Part shown: positions 1-11,655 of the stretch, in pieces
How the letters are laid out: each line of letters starts with the position of its first letter
Numbering within the stretch: position 1 is the stretch's first letter
From: Corbicula japonica
Lineage: Eukaryota; Mollusca; Bivalvia; Venerida; Cyrenidae
Reading direction: 5' to 3'
Assembly: GCA_038501625.1 (NCBI GenBank)
Contig: JAZAYU010000037.1
Location: forward strand, 3,596,001 to 3,660,000
Length of the DNA stretch: 64,000 bases
Made by a program: the position numbers and the translations under genes
Notes under the pieces: generated by a model
The model's database searches: none
Seen by the model: only the letters and a program-made list of their open reading frames with translations
Told to the model about the DNA's origin: nothing

Positions 1-588
1 GATAATAATAACTCCACATGTCTCGTTAAAAACCTTCTTTATTCCAATTTTAAGGGGAATATTTTCACCATCCGTGGGTTAAACCAGGAGGACAATGCCA
101 TAAGAGAGTACTTAAATAACAGTAAAAAGTATACCGTTGAAAAATGTGGCTTAGTAATTTCAGGGAAGCATCCATATTTGGCAACAAGCCCTGATGGACT
201 CGTAATAGACCAAAATAAAAACACAGTTGGTTTAATTGAAATTAAACATCTCTTGCAAAACAATAGATATATGGTTGAAGAAGCTGTTGGCAAAGTGTCA
301 AATTTCTGTCTTGAAAAAAGTAAAAACAAAATATCACTGAAAAAATCCCATAAAATATACTATCAGATACAGGGACAACTAAACATCCTTGAAAAAGAAT
401 GGTGCGATCTCATTATTAGGAGAACAAACCCCTATGATATGTACATTGAAAGAGTGTATCGTGATGAAAACATATGGAGTGAAATGATTCCAAAATTAGA
501 AGCATTCTTCTTCAAGTTCATACTTCCTGAGCTTGCCTCACCTAGACATAAGACTGCCACGGGCATCCGCAAGCCTTGTTTACCATGG
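1..588 (+). CDS. YqaJ-type viral recombinase/exonuclease domain, exon open at the window edge
   Basis: Frame 1 is open from base 1, so the exon starts upstream of the window. The protein has the hallmarks of the YqaJ/lambda-exonuclease-like nuclease family as found in many animal genomes: GLNQEDNAI near residues 27-35, TSPDGLV around residue 61 with its metal-binding Asp, IEIKHL around residue 80 with the Glu-X-Lys pair, YQIQGQL around residue 122, and a C-terminal LPELASPR. These are the expected acidic and Lys residues of the PD-(D/E)XK fold, so the catalytic core looks intact. The family processes DNA ends 5'-3'; in animals the genes are often linked to transposons and their role is unclear. 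The open frame runs to a stop at 609, but a GT donor at 589 (CCATGG|GTATGC) ends the exon in phase 0, and three further phase-0 exons follow, so 588 is preferred. The N-terminal part, often a SWIM zinc finger in relatives, would lie outside the window. Confidence 0.8.
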
Positions 589-954
589 GTATGCATCATG
601 TACCACTGATAATATGTCTTAATTATTGACATTATTTGATAGAATACTCAAACACTAACAGTTAAAGAATGAAAAGAACTTAAAAATGTAAAGTTTCAAA
701 CTTTATTTTTTGTATAATAAAAGACCATAAAATGTTGCAGGTTTTTATACTTTAACAATGACAATTATAATGATACATGATGATGTTAACAGCAAAAAAT
801 GAATATATTAGCTACAGAAGCACATTTCATGATCTTACTGCAAATTTAAATAAGGAGTGATATTGTAACACTAAGGTTACCATTTGTAGTTAGCTTACAA
901 ACACTGCAGTGTCCTCCATCACTTAACTTAAAATATGTCCTGCTGTAATTTCAG

Positions 955-2095
955 TATGAAAGTCAACTGTCCGGAAAGCACAAGACAGCAAAAGGAAACA
1001 GATCACAGAAGCAAACTAAGGTAAATGATATAATTTGTTTGTTTAGGATCAACAAAAAACTGTGAATTACAGTCTTTGAATGAGTCATACAATTATGATC
1101 ATCATATACCATACACATGATTTTGCACAATTTTTGATTAATATTCCATTATTATTAAATTCATTTCAGTTCATTTGTATATAAATACCAATTCATAAAT
1201 GAATGAATAATTTAACTTGTTTTATTATAATATTAAATTAATTATACTCATATACATGTAATTTTGTTTAAGGGAGCTGCATGCCAAAGTCAAAGTCAGA
1301 CAAAGTCATCCATAGGGAATTCATTGGTACATGTAAGCCAAACACCAAGTTTGATAAATGAAAAAGAAAAAGCTAATGAGGTAAGATAATTCTTTCATGA
1401 AAGTGATTGGTATTGAAAATAAATTTAATAAATGTAATATTTCTACTATAAAATAACCAATATTGTTCTTATTGTGATAGCCTTTATTTCATCATTATTC
1501 AGCATTATCATTGGTGCTATTTCTACTTTGTTGTGAAATGTTCAGCCGTTATTGCAAGGGCAAACATTGTAGATCCAGATTACTTTAGCCGGCACATTTT
1601 TCAGATCATGATCTGCAGTGTTTGCTTTTTGGTCAGAAATAATCATATAAATAAAAGAAGCAGACAGTTGAAATCATCATCAAAAGGCAAGGGTGTGCCA
1701 GCTGATCTGAATCTACACTTGTTGCACACAGAGTAAAATCATATATGTATACATGTATGAAAATATTCAAATTTAGACATTGGCAGCCATTAATCCTAAA
1801 TCCCTTACACATGAGATCTTTGTAATTACTATATTAGTCATCGGACACTTGCTGATGCAGATGATATGGATTTGTATAATCTTATTTGAAATGTTTACAG
1901 TCATGTCATGTGTGGTTTATTTCATGTGCATTTGTATAAATCCTGTTATAATTTTTTGTTGTTGAATTTATTTTGAAAATGCATAATTCTTATGTTGTTT
2001 ATGACCCTTGTTGATGTATGTGCATTTCATGAAATTTTCAGGTTGAGCGGAAATCTGGAAGAACAAGAAGACTGCCTGTAAAACTATTAGATTGA
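955..2095 (+). CDS. Downstream coding exons of the YqaJ-type gene (955-1020, 1273-1380, 2042-2095)
   Basis: Three short exons continue the YqaJ reading frame, all in phase 0. Exon 955-1020 (22 codons) follows TTTCAG and ends before GTAAAT. Exon 1273-1380 (36 codons) follows TTTAAG and ends before GTAAGA. Exon 2042-2095 (17 codons plus TGA) follows TTTTCAG and ends RRLPVKLLD-stop. Each exon is a whole number of codons and none contains an internal stop, which would be unlikely by chance for three successive predicted exons. The encoded tail is hydrophilic and rich in Ser, Gln, Lys and Arg, and is probably disordered. The intron 1381-2041 holds a dispersed repeat near 1545-1735. Splice sites are predicted by eye; RNA data would settle them. 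Confidence 0.6.
1545..1735 (+). repeat. GGTCAGAAAT palindromic dispersed repeat, copy 1
   Basis: This copy contains GTAGATCCAGAT, CCGGCACAT, a GATCATGATCTGCAGTG block, TTTTTGGTCAGAAAT, and at the far end GTGCCAGCTGATCTGAATCTACAC, which is close to the reverse complement of the beginning. It is therefore an imperfect palindrome like a MITE. It sits in an intron of the YqaJ-type gene. Related copies are at 4.25, 4.64, 23.5 and 43.6 kb. Confidence 0.6.
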
Positions 2096-3404
2096 TTGGT
2101 ATGTGTACAATTTACATTATAATTATTAAATCAATATATGTTATTGATCCATTTGGAGAATTATTATACCATTAACCTGATATTTTGTGGAATATGGCTG
2201 TTTTCAAATGAGTCAACATTATAGATCCAGTTAAGCTGACTCATCCGTGTTGTCAGTTATGATCTGCTATGTAAGCTGTAAATTTAATAGGTTATTTTAG
2301 ACTAAAAAGTGACCATTATAAAACCAGGACATCAGTTTCCTATGATCCACATGTACACCGGTTGCATATGATAAAAAATTCTATTAACTTAATGTTTTAT
2401 TAAAAATATGTACAAAAATTTGCAATTTGCTTTGCCATACAATTTAGTAAAACTCTTAAGAAAGACTCTTAAAAGTACATGTATATGCTCCATTTCTAGA
2501 TTTAATTTGGCTTAGAAAATTTTCTTAATTTTTTCATTTAAAACATTCAAGCATGCTCTTGTATTACTCTTTTAAACTGTAAAAAAGCAATGTAACACTT
2601 GTTCTATCTTTACTATCAAACAGACATTGTATTTTGTGTCAACTTTAATATTTAGGACTGTAATTATAATTACATTTAAATTTATGAAAACTTATTATTG
2701 CAGGTAATCTCAATCATTGGTATTCACAACGGGCAACATGGCTTTTGATAGATAGAAAAGGAAATGTGAAAACCGCATAAACTTACACATCGAAATATTG
2801 CAGTCTTTGTGCTATTGCGCCTATTGTTGGGTGGAATGCATGATACTTTCCACGTCGCCTAGCCCCAGAGGTGTTTATGTAATGACCAACATATGTGCTG
2901 GATATACACTTTTTTCCTTCACAGTAAACATGTATGATTGGATTCAGCATACCGGTTTATGACAACAGAGTAGGAAATGTCAATCAACTTAGTATTAAAA
3001 ATAAAGAACATGTAAATATATGTAAAGTCAATGACATTTGCTGCCGAATTTCTTTCATATAAAGGAATTTTTTGGTGAAGTGTAAAGATAGATGAAGAGT
3101 ATTTGAACAGCACCACAATAACAAGAAAACTCAGTGTTAAATGTCAATAAAATGGATAATTTGTGGAATTGTTGACATATAAGGGAAGTTGCCAAAATAA
3201 GCTGACTACAGCAAGTACAGGTAGATAGATACTAAAGTAATACTTCCTGTCATAGTGAATACAGTTGTGATAATGGAATGACAAGTTTTCCATGTTTTAT
3301 AGGTTGTACACTTTTACAGAATGGTGCAGAACTTGATGGCTTCTGAATGATATTTTACTTGTACAATTATTTGTGAACTTATTATTGTTCAAATGTTGAA
3401 TAAA
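2096..3404 (+). other. Probable 3' UTR of the YqaJ-type gene with poly(A) signal
   Basis: Three bases after the stop there is a donor-like TTG|GTATGTG at 2099 and an acceptor TATTGCAG ending at 2703, so the 3' UTR may be spliced. A canonical AATAAA lies at 3399-3404 in a T-rich context. Within this stretch, 2815-2870 carries CCACGTCGCCTAGCCCCA, which resembles the end of the dispersed repeat seen at 24.9-25.0 kb. No other coding signal is visible. Confidence 0.35.
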
Positions 3405-3419
3405 TTTATATTTTTAATA

Positions 3420-4240
3420 ATTTAATTATATTTAAAGAAGAAAAAATGTTGATTTTTGCATGGTCCATGCTTGAGAGAGCACTAAAACAATTAGGACTGA
3501 TTTGTTTATGTACATTTGTGGTAAAAACCTCTGTGCTGTAACATAAATTCATTTGTTTTTACATGTATATATCTTTAGGTACAGTGATATATTTTTGATT
3601 TACATGTGGTTTAATTTGGTGTACATCATACTGTGGAAATTGTGCATAATTAAACCATTAATAATCAAATTTTATATGAACAATACAAGTGTACAGATTT
3701 TGGTTGAACTTTTCAAATATGGCTGTTATGAAACAAGTTATATGTGTACAAATGTTGTTTACCTGCTTTATTTGTATGTATAAACAGAAATAATTTCTAC
3801 TGCAGAGCAGTTTACATTAGTTACCTGTACATCAAACATAAGTTGTGCAGGATTGTAGACAAGTTGTATATATGATTTTGTATGCTTTGCAGTGAAATAT
3901 TTATGTTTCTGGTAAAATAACATTGTTATTCCACTGTTTTTTAAATGTGGAATACCTAATTTCTGTTATCAAACAAAATTGGGAAATTATAGTTGCACTT
4001 ACATGTAACTGTTCATCTGAACAGTTGTTCTCCAAATTTAAGGCATCAACTCCTCCTTTTTTTCTCAGACTGGTGGATTTCTTTCAAAGTTTCACAAATG
4101 ATCATGCACAATGTGTAAATAGTCAACATGATAAGATAACACCAATTTTTACATCAATTATAAGTCTTTGTTAACCAGGTTGTTTTTTTACTGTTCTGGA
4201 TTGATTTTACACTTTAATGTATTTCACCTGCAACCATTTT
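3420..4240. other. Noncoding AT-rich stretch
   Basis: Only short open frames in T-rich DNA occur here. I see no splice-bounded exon, RNA gene or repeat that I recognise. Confidence 0.4.
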
Positions 4241-4244
4241 TAAC

Positions 4245-4490
4245 TTGTTTCTCCATATATATGCATTTGCATGCACATGCGACCAGTATAGATCTTCATC
4301 AGCCGGCACATCTGTACTGTCTGATCAGGATCTGCACTGCTCACATTTTGGTCAGAAATAACCTTACGAATCATAAAGGTAACATTCCAGATCTTGATCA
4401 GACAGCACACATGTGCCGGCTGATTTGGATCTACCCTTTTCGACCACGCAATGAAAGTGTGTCTATGGAGGAAATAGTTAACACAGTTAT
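4245..4490 (+). repeat. GGTCAGAAAT palindromic dispersed repeat, copy 2 (most complete)
   Basis: This copy begins with a GTATAGATCTTCATCAGCCGG block, continues through CTGATCAGGATCTGCACTG and ATTTTGGTCAGAAATAACC, and ends with ATGTGCCGGCTGATTTGGATCTAC. The two ends are near reverse complements, so it would fold on itself. The open frame at 4168-4515 is a by-product of the repeat. Confidence 0.65.
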
Positions 4491-4639
4491 GGTCACAGTT
4501 ATGGTCCTTTGTTGAAATAGCTGTTAAAATAGCTTTCTCTCTGACAAATATTACTATTATTTTTTCTTATGTTTCAACAAGAAAGATATTGCTGAACAGC
4601 TAATGCTTAAAGTGTATCTACTTAATCCTTTCCTTCGTA

Positions 4640-4865
4640 TATATATGCTTGTTTACGCATGTCCACTGATCCAGTGTAGATCCACATCAGCCTTTACACT
4701 TGTGCCATCTGATCAGGATCTGCACTGATCGCATTTTGGTCAGAAATGATCGCACGAATCAAAAATCAAACTGTGTAGTTCCTGTTCAGATGGTATGGAT
4801 GTGTCAAATGATCTGGATCAACACTGTTTGCAGATGCAATAAAGGCATATATAAGGAGAAAAGGG
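4640..4865 (+). repeat. GGTCAGAAAT palindromic dispersed repeat, copy 3
   Basis: GTGTAGATCCACATCAGCC, TGATCAGGATCTGCACTGA, ATTTTGGTCAGAAATGATCG and a terminal GATCTGGATCAACACTG match copy 2 in the same order and orientation. Copies 2 and 3 lie about 400 bp apart, which could reflect local duplication or a shared target preference. Confidence 0.6.
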
Positions 4866-4869
4866 CTAA

Positions 4870-6740
4870 CAGATTATGAAAAAGTTTATATACCGGACTT
4901 GTATTTCGTTTTGACAAGGCCGGTGTTATAAATAACTTTACAATTATGCTTATTTTGCCAAAATGATGAACATGTATGTTATTATTGTTACATGCTACTG
5001 ATAACATTATAAAGGAGGTTTAGTTGCTAATACTGTACCTGTCGAATGTCTGAGTGTAGTTATAATTGTGTTTGTATTTGACTTTGTTGTGGACATTTAA
5101 TGACTTGCACAGAAGATCAGTCAGCAAGGTTTTGTAGATGATTGTTAATAAAATAAATTTTCTTCAAACAATTTAGGCCATAATTAAAGACCTTTGTTAA
5201 TTTTAATTATAAAATTTTTCAGCACTCTTCTCATTTACTACTTGATGTTTTTTTTTTCACTCTTGCAAACATTATCAGGCATGGTGTGTAGATGATGAAA
5301 AGAAAATATTGTTTAAATGCATGGCATTTTCGTTTTTTATATTTTACATTTTGTAGTGTAATAAAATCTTCTGATGTCAACACCTCATTACCTTTGAGTA
5401 CAATGACACCATGATTCTGAAATTTGTATTCCCCACTTGTTGAAATGCAAATTTTTTACCTTAATCTCAGAAATATTGTTCTTTCTTACACTGGTTGAAT
5501 TAAATATTCTCAATAACATACTGCAAACATAACCCCTTGAATGCAGTTGGACAGTCTGTCCTATGATGTTTATAATGTTATAAAAATGTAACAATGGCCT
5601 CTGCTGGATCAGTTTAACTGATCAAGTGTTTAATTAAGAATATTTATTCATATAAATGAAATGATATTTGTTCACTTTTCTTTCATGCATTTGTACAATA
5701 CATGACATGTATGTATTGACATGTACGAGTATTCAAGATATTTCATATATTGCATATCATTTAAAGAAAAAAACCTATTGGGAAGGAAATCATTTATATG
5801 TCTTGCAAATGATGTAGTTGTACAAATAATATACATAATTTATAACATTGTTTTGGTACAACAAAATCTGTGAATAATGTAGTCATTGAAACAATTGTCC
5901 AAACTGTGCACCATACTTTTCAATAGGAACTACTTTTATTCTAAAATGTCCGCCATTTTTTTCACATGTAAACAAATTAAACAATTTAAAATTTAACTAC
6001 TTCAAAGTGATTCTTGAGCACAAATCACAACAAGATATTCTTGGTATATGTCATGGCATTGTTTTAGGCATGTACTTTTATAATAGTTGTTTGTTGATAT
6101 TGTGATAAACTGCAAATACATATTAGCATATATGGTGGTCAAACCTCAAAGTTGATTGTTTTCTTTTTGTTTTACATTGATAAACCTGTAATACTACATT
6201 CATATGTAATGTGTGAAAGGACTGAGCCATTAAAACATAATATTTTCTTAGCTGTGAACATTGACTTTTTCCCATCACCCCACCCACTTTGGTTCTGAAG
6301 AAGGCCCTTAACAATGAATTTAATCATATCCAACTTTGCTCATCATCGGTTAGCAAAAAACGAATTTCTCAATAGATTATGAAGGAACAATTCAGTTTTT
6401 TTACTACAGTTTTATTTCTTAAACAGTCGAAAAAACCCATAGTACATATTAAAGATAAATTTCTGCCGATTAAGATGGTTATTTTTATTTTAATTTATCT
6501 TAACGATAATTTGGTCCTTTTTGACTTTGAATATAGCCACCCTATTTTCCCTTTTATTTACATAGAAACTTTAGAGAAAGTTGGATTTTTTCGCTGATCC
6601 TTATGTATTCTATTGTTAATATCTTTTATCCAAATTATAAGTTTTAAAAAAACCCAGGTTACATAGTTTGCAAAAAATATTAAGCTATTGTTTAAACTAA
6701 TTTTTATTAAATTAAATTTAAAACATGCTAGTCCTTTTTA
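4870..6740. other. Noncoding AT-rich stretch
   Basis: I see no gene here. There is a short CTGGATCAGTTTAACTGATC palindrome near 5605-5625 and a CCACCCACTTTGG segment near 6280, similar to motifs in the 28-29 kb repeats. The remainder is AT-rich DNA with short chance frames. Confidence 0.4.
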
Positions 6741-6869
6741 GCTTTTTCTAACACGACTATCAAATATTTTAAGTAAACATTTAAGTCTCCGTAAATTTGC
6801 GAACATTCCCGATATGTTACGATCATTGACGGAAGATTGTTTAATTCGGCAGTCAAGTGCAGAAAAAAT

Positions 6870-9290
6870 TATAGTTTCAAGTTTATTGGCATATCGGCAA
6901 AAATCATACCTTTGGCCATTTACAATAGACATATGGCAAGGACACATACGCATTTACATCAAACAAATAAAGACATACACAATTCATTTATACAACATAC
7001 ATACATACATACTTTTTTTAGGAAACAGTCAACATAGCAAGGGTATCAGTGCGAAGAATGTTAGCATCTCTAATAAATTGGCAAATTTTAGAATTGTACA
7101 CTTGGTTTTTGATGACATTAGATGTTTATATTTCTCTAATGTGGGTCACGCAGTGGCACCAAAATACTTTCTTCTAATCTCAGAATATTTTGTACAACAT
7201 AACAAAAAGTGATATTCCGTTTCTATAGTATTTTGATTGCACATTTTGAAAATACGATTTTCCCTATTTATATTGTTATAACGACCAACTTCAATTTCAA
7301 GCGAATGAGAGCTTAAACGCATACAGCTAAGTTGCTTTCTTAGTGAACAATTTTTGATAAAAGAGAGATAATCTTCAAAAACAAAACTTGTCTTAAACTG
7401 TTTATAGTATACTAGTTTTTGCATACTATTAATAGTTTCAGACCATTTTTGTATAAATTGATCTCTAATTCTTTGTCTAATAATAGGAAAATAATTAAAA
7501 TTTGGATTGAAATTCTCTAACAAATGCGAAAAACCTAATCTGTCAATATAACTTTTCATAGCATTAGCCCAGTTGTTTGAGTTAAACTTTCCACTTAAGA
7601 TTTGTTCATTATATATGCTATTTAAGGGCCAATTTTCGCTTTTCATTATTTTCAACAAAAATTTTACTGCCTTTTCTTTACATAATACTTCCAAGTCCAC
7701 CATAAACAGCAAAATTTGGTGTTTGTTGTTTAACACATAAAATATATTTACAAAATCGTATATATAGTTTATCTATTTCTTGGAAATTATAAATACCGGA
7801 CACTTCAGAACCATATAATAAAATTGGAACTATCATGCTGTCAAAAAGATAGTGTTTAGTTTTAATGTCAAAATCGATTCTATAAGTAATAAAAGATTAT
7901 GGCATGCCTTTAAGGCTTGCTCTGATAAAGTGTTTACTGCGTATGATAAGTTACCTGTATAATAAAATTTCATGCCCAGATAAATGAAGGAGTCTACCAT
8001 CTCAACTTTTTCACCATTAATAAAGACGTCATTATATATAGTATTCCTATTTCTTCTCTTTTCGAAAACGCAAACTTTTGTTTTATTGACGTTTATCTTT
8101 AATCCACATTTTTGTGAATACAAATATAAATTATCAAGTTGACTTTGTAAACTTGCATGGTCTGTAGTAAAAAGATCAATGTCATCTGCAAATAGGATCA
8201 AATACATAGATCGCACATTCAAATCATTTGCATTTAGGCAGCTGATATCAATACAATTTGATATATCATTTACAAATAAAATAAATAAAAGGGGAGATAA
8301 CTGTTCACCTTGCTTTACTCCCAGGGTTACATCGAAAAACTCAGACATTTTCACAGTAGATCCTAGCTTAATACATGCTTTAACATTTTTATAAATTGAT
8401 TTAATCATATTGATCATTTTACAGCTTATGCCAGATTCAATCAATTTTACCCATAATGCATCTCTTATCACGGTATCGAAAGCCCTCTCGAAGTCGATAA
8501 AAATACACCATAGTTTTAGCTTTTTCGATATAACATTTTGATAATACTATGTAATATAAATATGGCATCAGCTGTAGAACGATCATCGCGAAAACCATAC
8601 TGAGCTTCATTAAACACGTTATTACTTTCACACCTTTTATTTAATCTATTTCTTAACAATAATGAGAAAATTTTTGACATAATATTTACTATTGTTATAC
8701 CTCTATAGTTTCCAGGATTATCGGTGTTACCTTTTTTGAAAATTGGAACAATTAAACCTTTACTCCATGCCTCTGGGTAAATACCTGAATCATATATATT
8801 ATTAAATATTGTGCATAAATAAGGGCCTATAAATTCTTTTGTACCGATAAAAAATTCCGCTATGTTTCCATCCAGATCACTACTTTTATTTCTTTTTAAA
8901 TTAGAGATCGTTTTAATTATTTCTTCTGTCGTAATAGGTGTATCTAACATATCAATTCGTAGAGTATAATCGCGCTGGTGCGTAAAAGACTCAGTATCAT
9001 ATTGTTTATGAGATGTATTTGAAACAGTTTCGAAATATTCTTTAAATTCATTTAGATTTATAATATAACTCGATTTATCTTTTTGATTTCCGAATTTTTT
9101 TTTATATATTTCCAAAAGTTACGGGGTGATTTTCTGCTCATAACCGATAATTTAACCTTTTCGCGGGCATTATGGTTGTTTCTTTTTTACGTTTAAGATT
9201 GATAAAGTTTTTTCTACTTAAAAAGAAATTAATTTTATTTTCATTTGATGGTTGAATTGTTAAGCCTGCTTCTAAGCTTTGTCTTCACTC
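6870..9290 (-). mobile_element. 5'-truncated non-LTR retrotransposon (LINE)
   Basis: The minus strand encodes a reverse transcriptase followed by a C-terminal cysteine/histidine segment and a 3' end carrying AATAAAC (complement of 6882-6887), as LINE 3' ends in mollusc genomes often do. Nothing resembling the apurinic endonuclease domain precedes the RT: the coding similarity starts abruptly near 9290, which is typical of 5' truncation during target-primed reverse transcription. A GTAT/CATA microsatellite lies in the 3' UTR at about 6997-7015. I could not define a target-site duplication. The clade is probably in the jockey/I/CR1-like assemblage but cannot be fixed by eye. Confidence 0.75.
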
Positions 9291-9300
9291 TTGATAAGGT
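7146..9300 (-). pseudogene. LINE reverse transcriptase, broken by at least four frameshifts or stops
   Basis: Read right to left, RT pieces appear in order in different frames. About 9105-9240 has a basic linker. 9115-8516 has fingers and palm motifs, including LIVPIFKKGNTDNPGNYRGI and EAQYGFRDDRSTADAI. 8540-7833 has motif A CIFIDFERAFD, GVKQGEQLSPLLF and the catalytic FADD box (ILFADDIDLF). 7833-7690 has PILLYGSEVSGIYNF. 7736-7146 has the C-terminal RLSSHSLEIE followed by a Cys/His segment EYHFLLCC. Frame changes occur near 9105, 8530, 7840 and 7690. The first Cys of the usual C-x2-C in the tail is replaced by Phe (RIFKMC). Catalytic Asp residues remain, but the protein cannot be made in one piece. 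It is a dead copy. Confidence 0.75.
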
Positions 9301-9429
9301 GGAAAAACCGGCCCACTCACAATCTGAAATTAAATTAATTTACGATATCAGTAAACATATAGACAGCTTCATATATATAAAAATAATATCATAATAGGTA
9401 TTCAGTTAACACAAACAGGTATAATAAAT

Positions 9430-9645
9430 TATATAGTGCACCCCTAGAACCTGGTTTAAACCCCCATTAGCAAATTATTTTGCCACTGACTGTTCCAAGG
9501 CGCTAACCCATGCGGTTCCCTCTTTTGTTAAACAATCAACAAACAAATCATTTATTTTCCTCTTCTTTTTTGCTGCAGGGGGAGGCGGTGTTTTATGAGT
9601 GTGGCGATTCCTTATATGCATATTTACCTTTTTATTATAGTACGA
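9430..9645 (-). repeat. Dispersed repeat with GTTACCGCCTTGGAACGG core, copy 1 (minus)
   Basis: On the minus strand this reads ATATGCATATAAGGAATCGC, then an ACCGCCTCCCC block, then GCCTTGGAACAGTCAGTGGC and AACCAGGTTCTAGGGGTGCA. The same order of blocks is found at 53.65, 54.86 and 57.54 kb, and partially at 34.1 and 35.1 kb. It is about 220-270 bp and could be a SINE or a MITE; I cannot identify a pol III promoter with confidence. Confidence 0.55.
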
Positions 9646-9699
9646 TTTATTGGGACAACCATCGTAGCATGAAATTGAGTTATTTTATTTATTTAATGC

Positions 9700-9946
9700 A
9701 AGTCACAAGGCTAAGTAAATATATATATATATATAAAAGACCATTGCCAACTTCTTGCAACCAGGAGTAGACTTTCTTCCACTTAGGATCGACACCTGAC
9801 TGGATCGAACTGGCTGTTTGAGGTAGCCGGCGTTGATTCAGTGTCTCGGCATATTGGGGTACCGCGTCCGGCGTCGGAGTAATTTCACGACGTGAAGGGG
9901 TACTTGGCGTCGTCTGAGTCGCTCTTGAAGGGCTATCCGGAATGAT
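9700..9946 (-). CDS. Possible exon of an unrecognised minus-strand gene
   Basis: One minus-strand frame is open from just after a stop at 9947-9949 to the (TA)n microsatellite at about 9720. It encodes a Ser/Thr/Pro/Arg-rich segment (PSRATQTTPSTPSRRE) followed by a better-structured end (GVDPKWKKVYSWLQEVGNG). The overlapping 82-codon frame (9838-10086) has a poorer, Arg-rich composition. The DNA is GC-richer than its surroundings. There is no clear start codon, so it would need a splice acceptor at its 5' end (CTAG before ATCATTCC at 9946 is possible). It may instead be transposon-derived. Confidence 0.2.
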
Positions 9947-9949
9947 CTA

Positions 9950-11200
9950 GATCTCATTTCTAGAATTTTGAAGTTTAGAATGCCCGATGGAGTTGGCATC
10001 GGCCTCACAAGTCGTCGTTCTTTTGCGCATGCATACTTGAAAATGTGTCCGACGAAAATGAACCGATCGTTAAGTTCTAACTGCAACTTGCTAATAGATT
10101 TGTTTAAAACAAATCAATTATCGCGCAATTATTTTCATACATCTGTACAGTACAATTTTCGAAGTGTTTGTCTTCTAATCACAGAACAAAGAATAACCAA
10201 ATTATTACTCATGGTCGCATCTCATTAAAATCACTGAACATTATGTCAAACACACCCGCTGTTAATTGAGAATATCAACAGTCGGCAGAGCCAAAATGCG
10301 ATCAAACGACACCGACAGACTTGCGAATTCGGCTATCGGAGAGGCGGAGTTATCCAGCTGTTAGTAAAGAAATCGATTGTGATTGGTCAAATCGCCCATT
10401 GCTTAACCTTGAATGAGGTGTGTATTGAAAAGCGACCTGTGTTTACAATGCAAGAAACAGAAAATTATGACATGTCGATTTTGAATAAACGGATGTCGGC
10501 GAATATAACGCTTGTTGGAAATAGATTAAAGCTTGTTAACGGTTGTCGGGCGCGACAACCGTTATGATAGCTGGGGAGAACACTGCCGAGCAAAATCTCG
10601 ATCCACAACTACTCGAACCTAACCAAAATGGCAACCCACTCTATCTCCCACTCGCCACGTGACTGATTTGTTTTAAATCGTTCTTTTAATATCCTTTCAT
10701 AGTTGTTCGAACAACAACATTACATTGTTTCCTTGTTTTTATTTGTCGCATTTCCTTACAAGACATCTTCGTCGAGATCACGAAACAACAATGCGAGATC
10801 GCGGAAACATGAGCACTGTGTTGTGTAGTATCCTCTAACACAATTTTTAAATATCCGGGTCTCATCTATACAGAATACTTACTTTTGCATGCTTTAATAT
10901 GCAATTGTAAATCGCAGATTTTGTCTGAAAGATAATATGAAAGTGTCGTGTTACATTTCACAGCGCAAACAAAGGTATTGAAATATGAAAAAAATAATTT
11001 AAACTGTAGAAGAATTGTAAACAAAGAATGAAACATGTAACATTCTTACACTATCAATGTAGGAGTAAATTTACATTTAAGGATGGACACGTTGGTGACG
11101 TTAGAAAGGCGAAAATAGACTATCTCTTAGATTTCAATGAAATTTATACCAAAGATAGTTCAAATCATTCAATTTCTGGAAATTATATTTTTAATGTCGG
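9950..11200. other. GC-richer island with promoter-like motifs; no gene resolved
   Basis: The region carries TTGCGCATGCAT near 10024, an NRF-1-like half palindrome; GATTGGTC near 10381, a CCAAT box in reverse; GCCACGTGAC near 10655, an E-box; and a perfect 11-bp-arm palindrome at 10538-10563. These would suit a divergent promoter for the possible minus-strand exon at 9.7-9.95 kb, but I find no convincing coding exon. The 62-codon frame at 10379-10567 spans the palindrome and is probably not coding. Confidence 0.25.
10538..10563. repeat. Short perfect palindrome
   Basis: Arms AACGGTTGTCG and CGACAACCGTT flank the four bases GGCG. It could form an 11-bp hairpin or a dimeric protein-binding site. 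Confidence 0.6.
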
Positions 11201-11208
11201 TTAATGGC

Positions 11209-11654
11209 GTCTTCAGAGGATAACAAGCGCCACCTGGCGGTAACTTTTTTTATATGATTTTTGCCGTTAACGGTTTGTAAACAAATCCAAAAACAATTTT
11301 TCTTGTTGTTTTATATACATAATTACAATAAAATATAAATCTAACAGAATGATTATAATAAAAATGGATAATCTTGCTTTGTTTTCGTTTAATTGAATCT
11401 AAAAGGCATTGAGTACGTTGCTTTTTGCACGATAAAATAACGACGATTCCAGTGATTTAACGCACTATAACTTTTTAAAATGGACGGTGACATATAGATT
11501 TTTTGGAATGTATGAAATGCTGAAATATTTCTGAAGAAAATAAGTAAAAAATAAAAAAGGGGTCATCCAGGCAGATTTTATGCAAATTTTGATTTAAAAA
11601 AGAATTAAGCGTGAAATTTTGGGACAACGTCGCCTGTGAATTTTGATATGAACT
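11209..11654 (+). repeat. Left arm of the outer inverted repeat
   Basis: Pairs with 15646-16090. It starts at the abrupt homology boundary before GTCTTCAGAGG, and its inner end coincides with the insertion point of the 1.27-kb foldback element. Confidence 0.65.
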
Positions 11655-11655
11655 T

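Noticed and set aside
178..609. Reading the YqaJ frame as a complete 143-codon gene starting at 178
   Set aside because: The frame is open to base 1 with conserved family residues upstream (GLNQEDNAI), the codon at 178 is TTG, and the last seven codons lie beyond a good splice donor.
4168..4515. 115-codon plus-strand frame
   Set aside because: It is translation of a GGTCAGAAAT-family repeat; other copies have stops at equivalent positions.
10379..10567. 62-codon plus-strand frame
   Set aside because: It starts at a non-ATG codon, runs across a palindrome and has no splice borders or recognisable motif.
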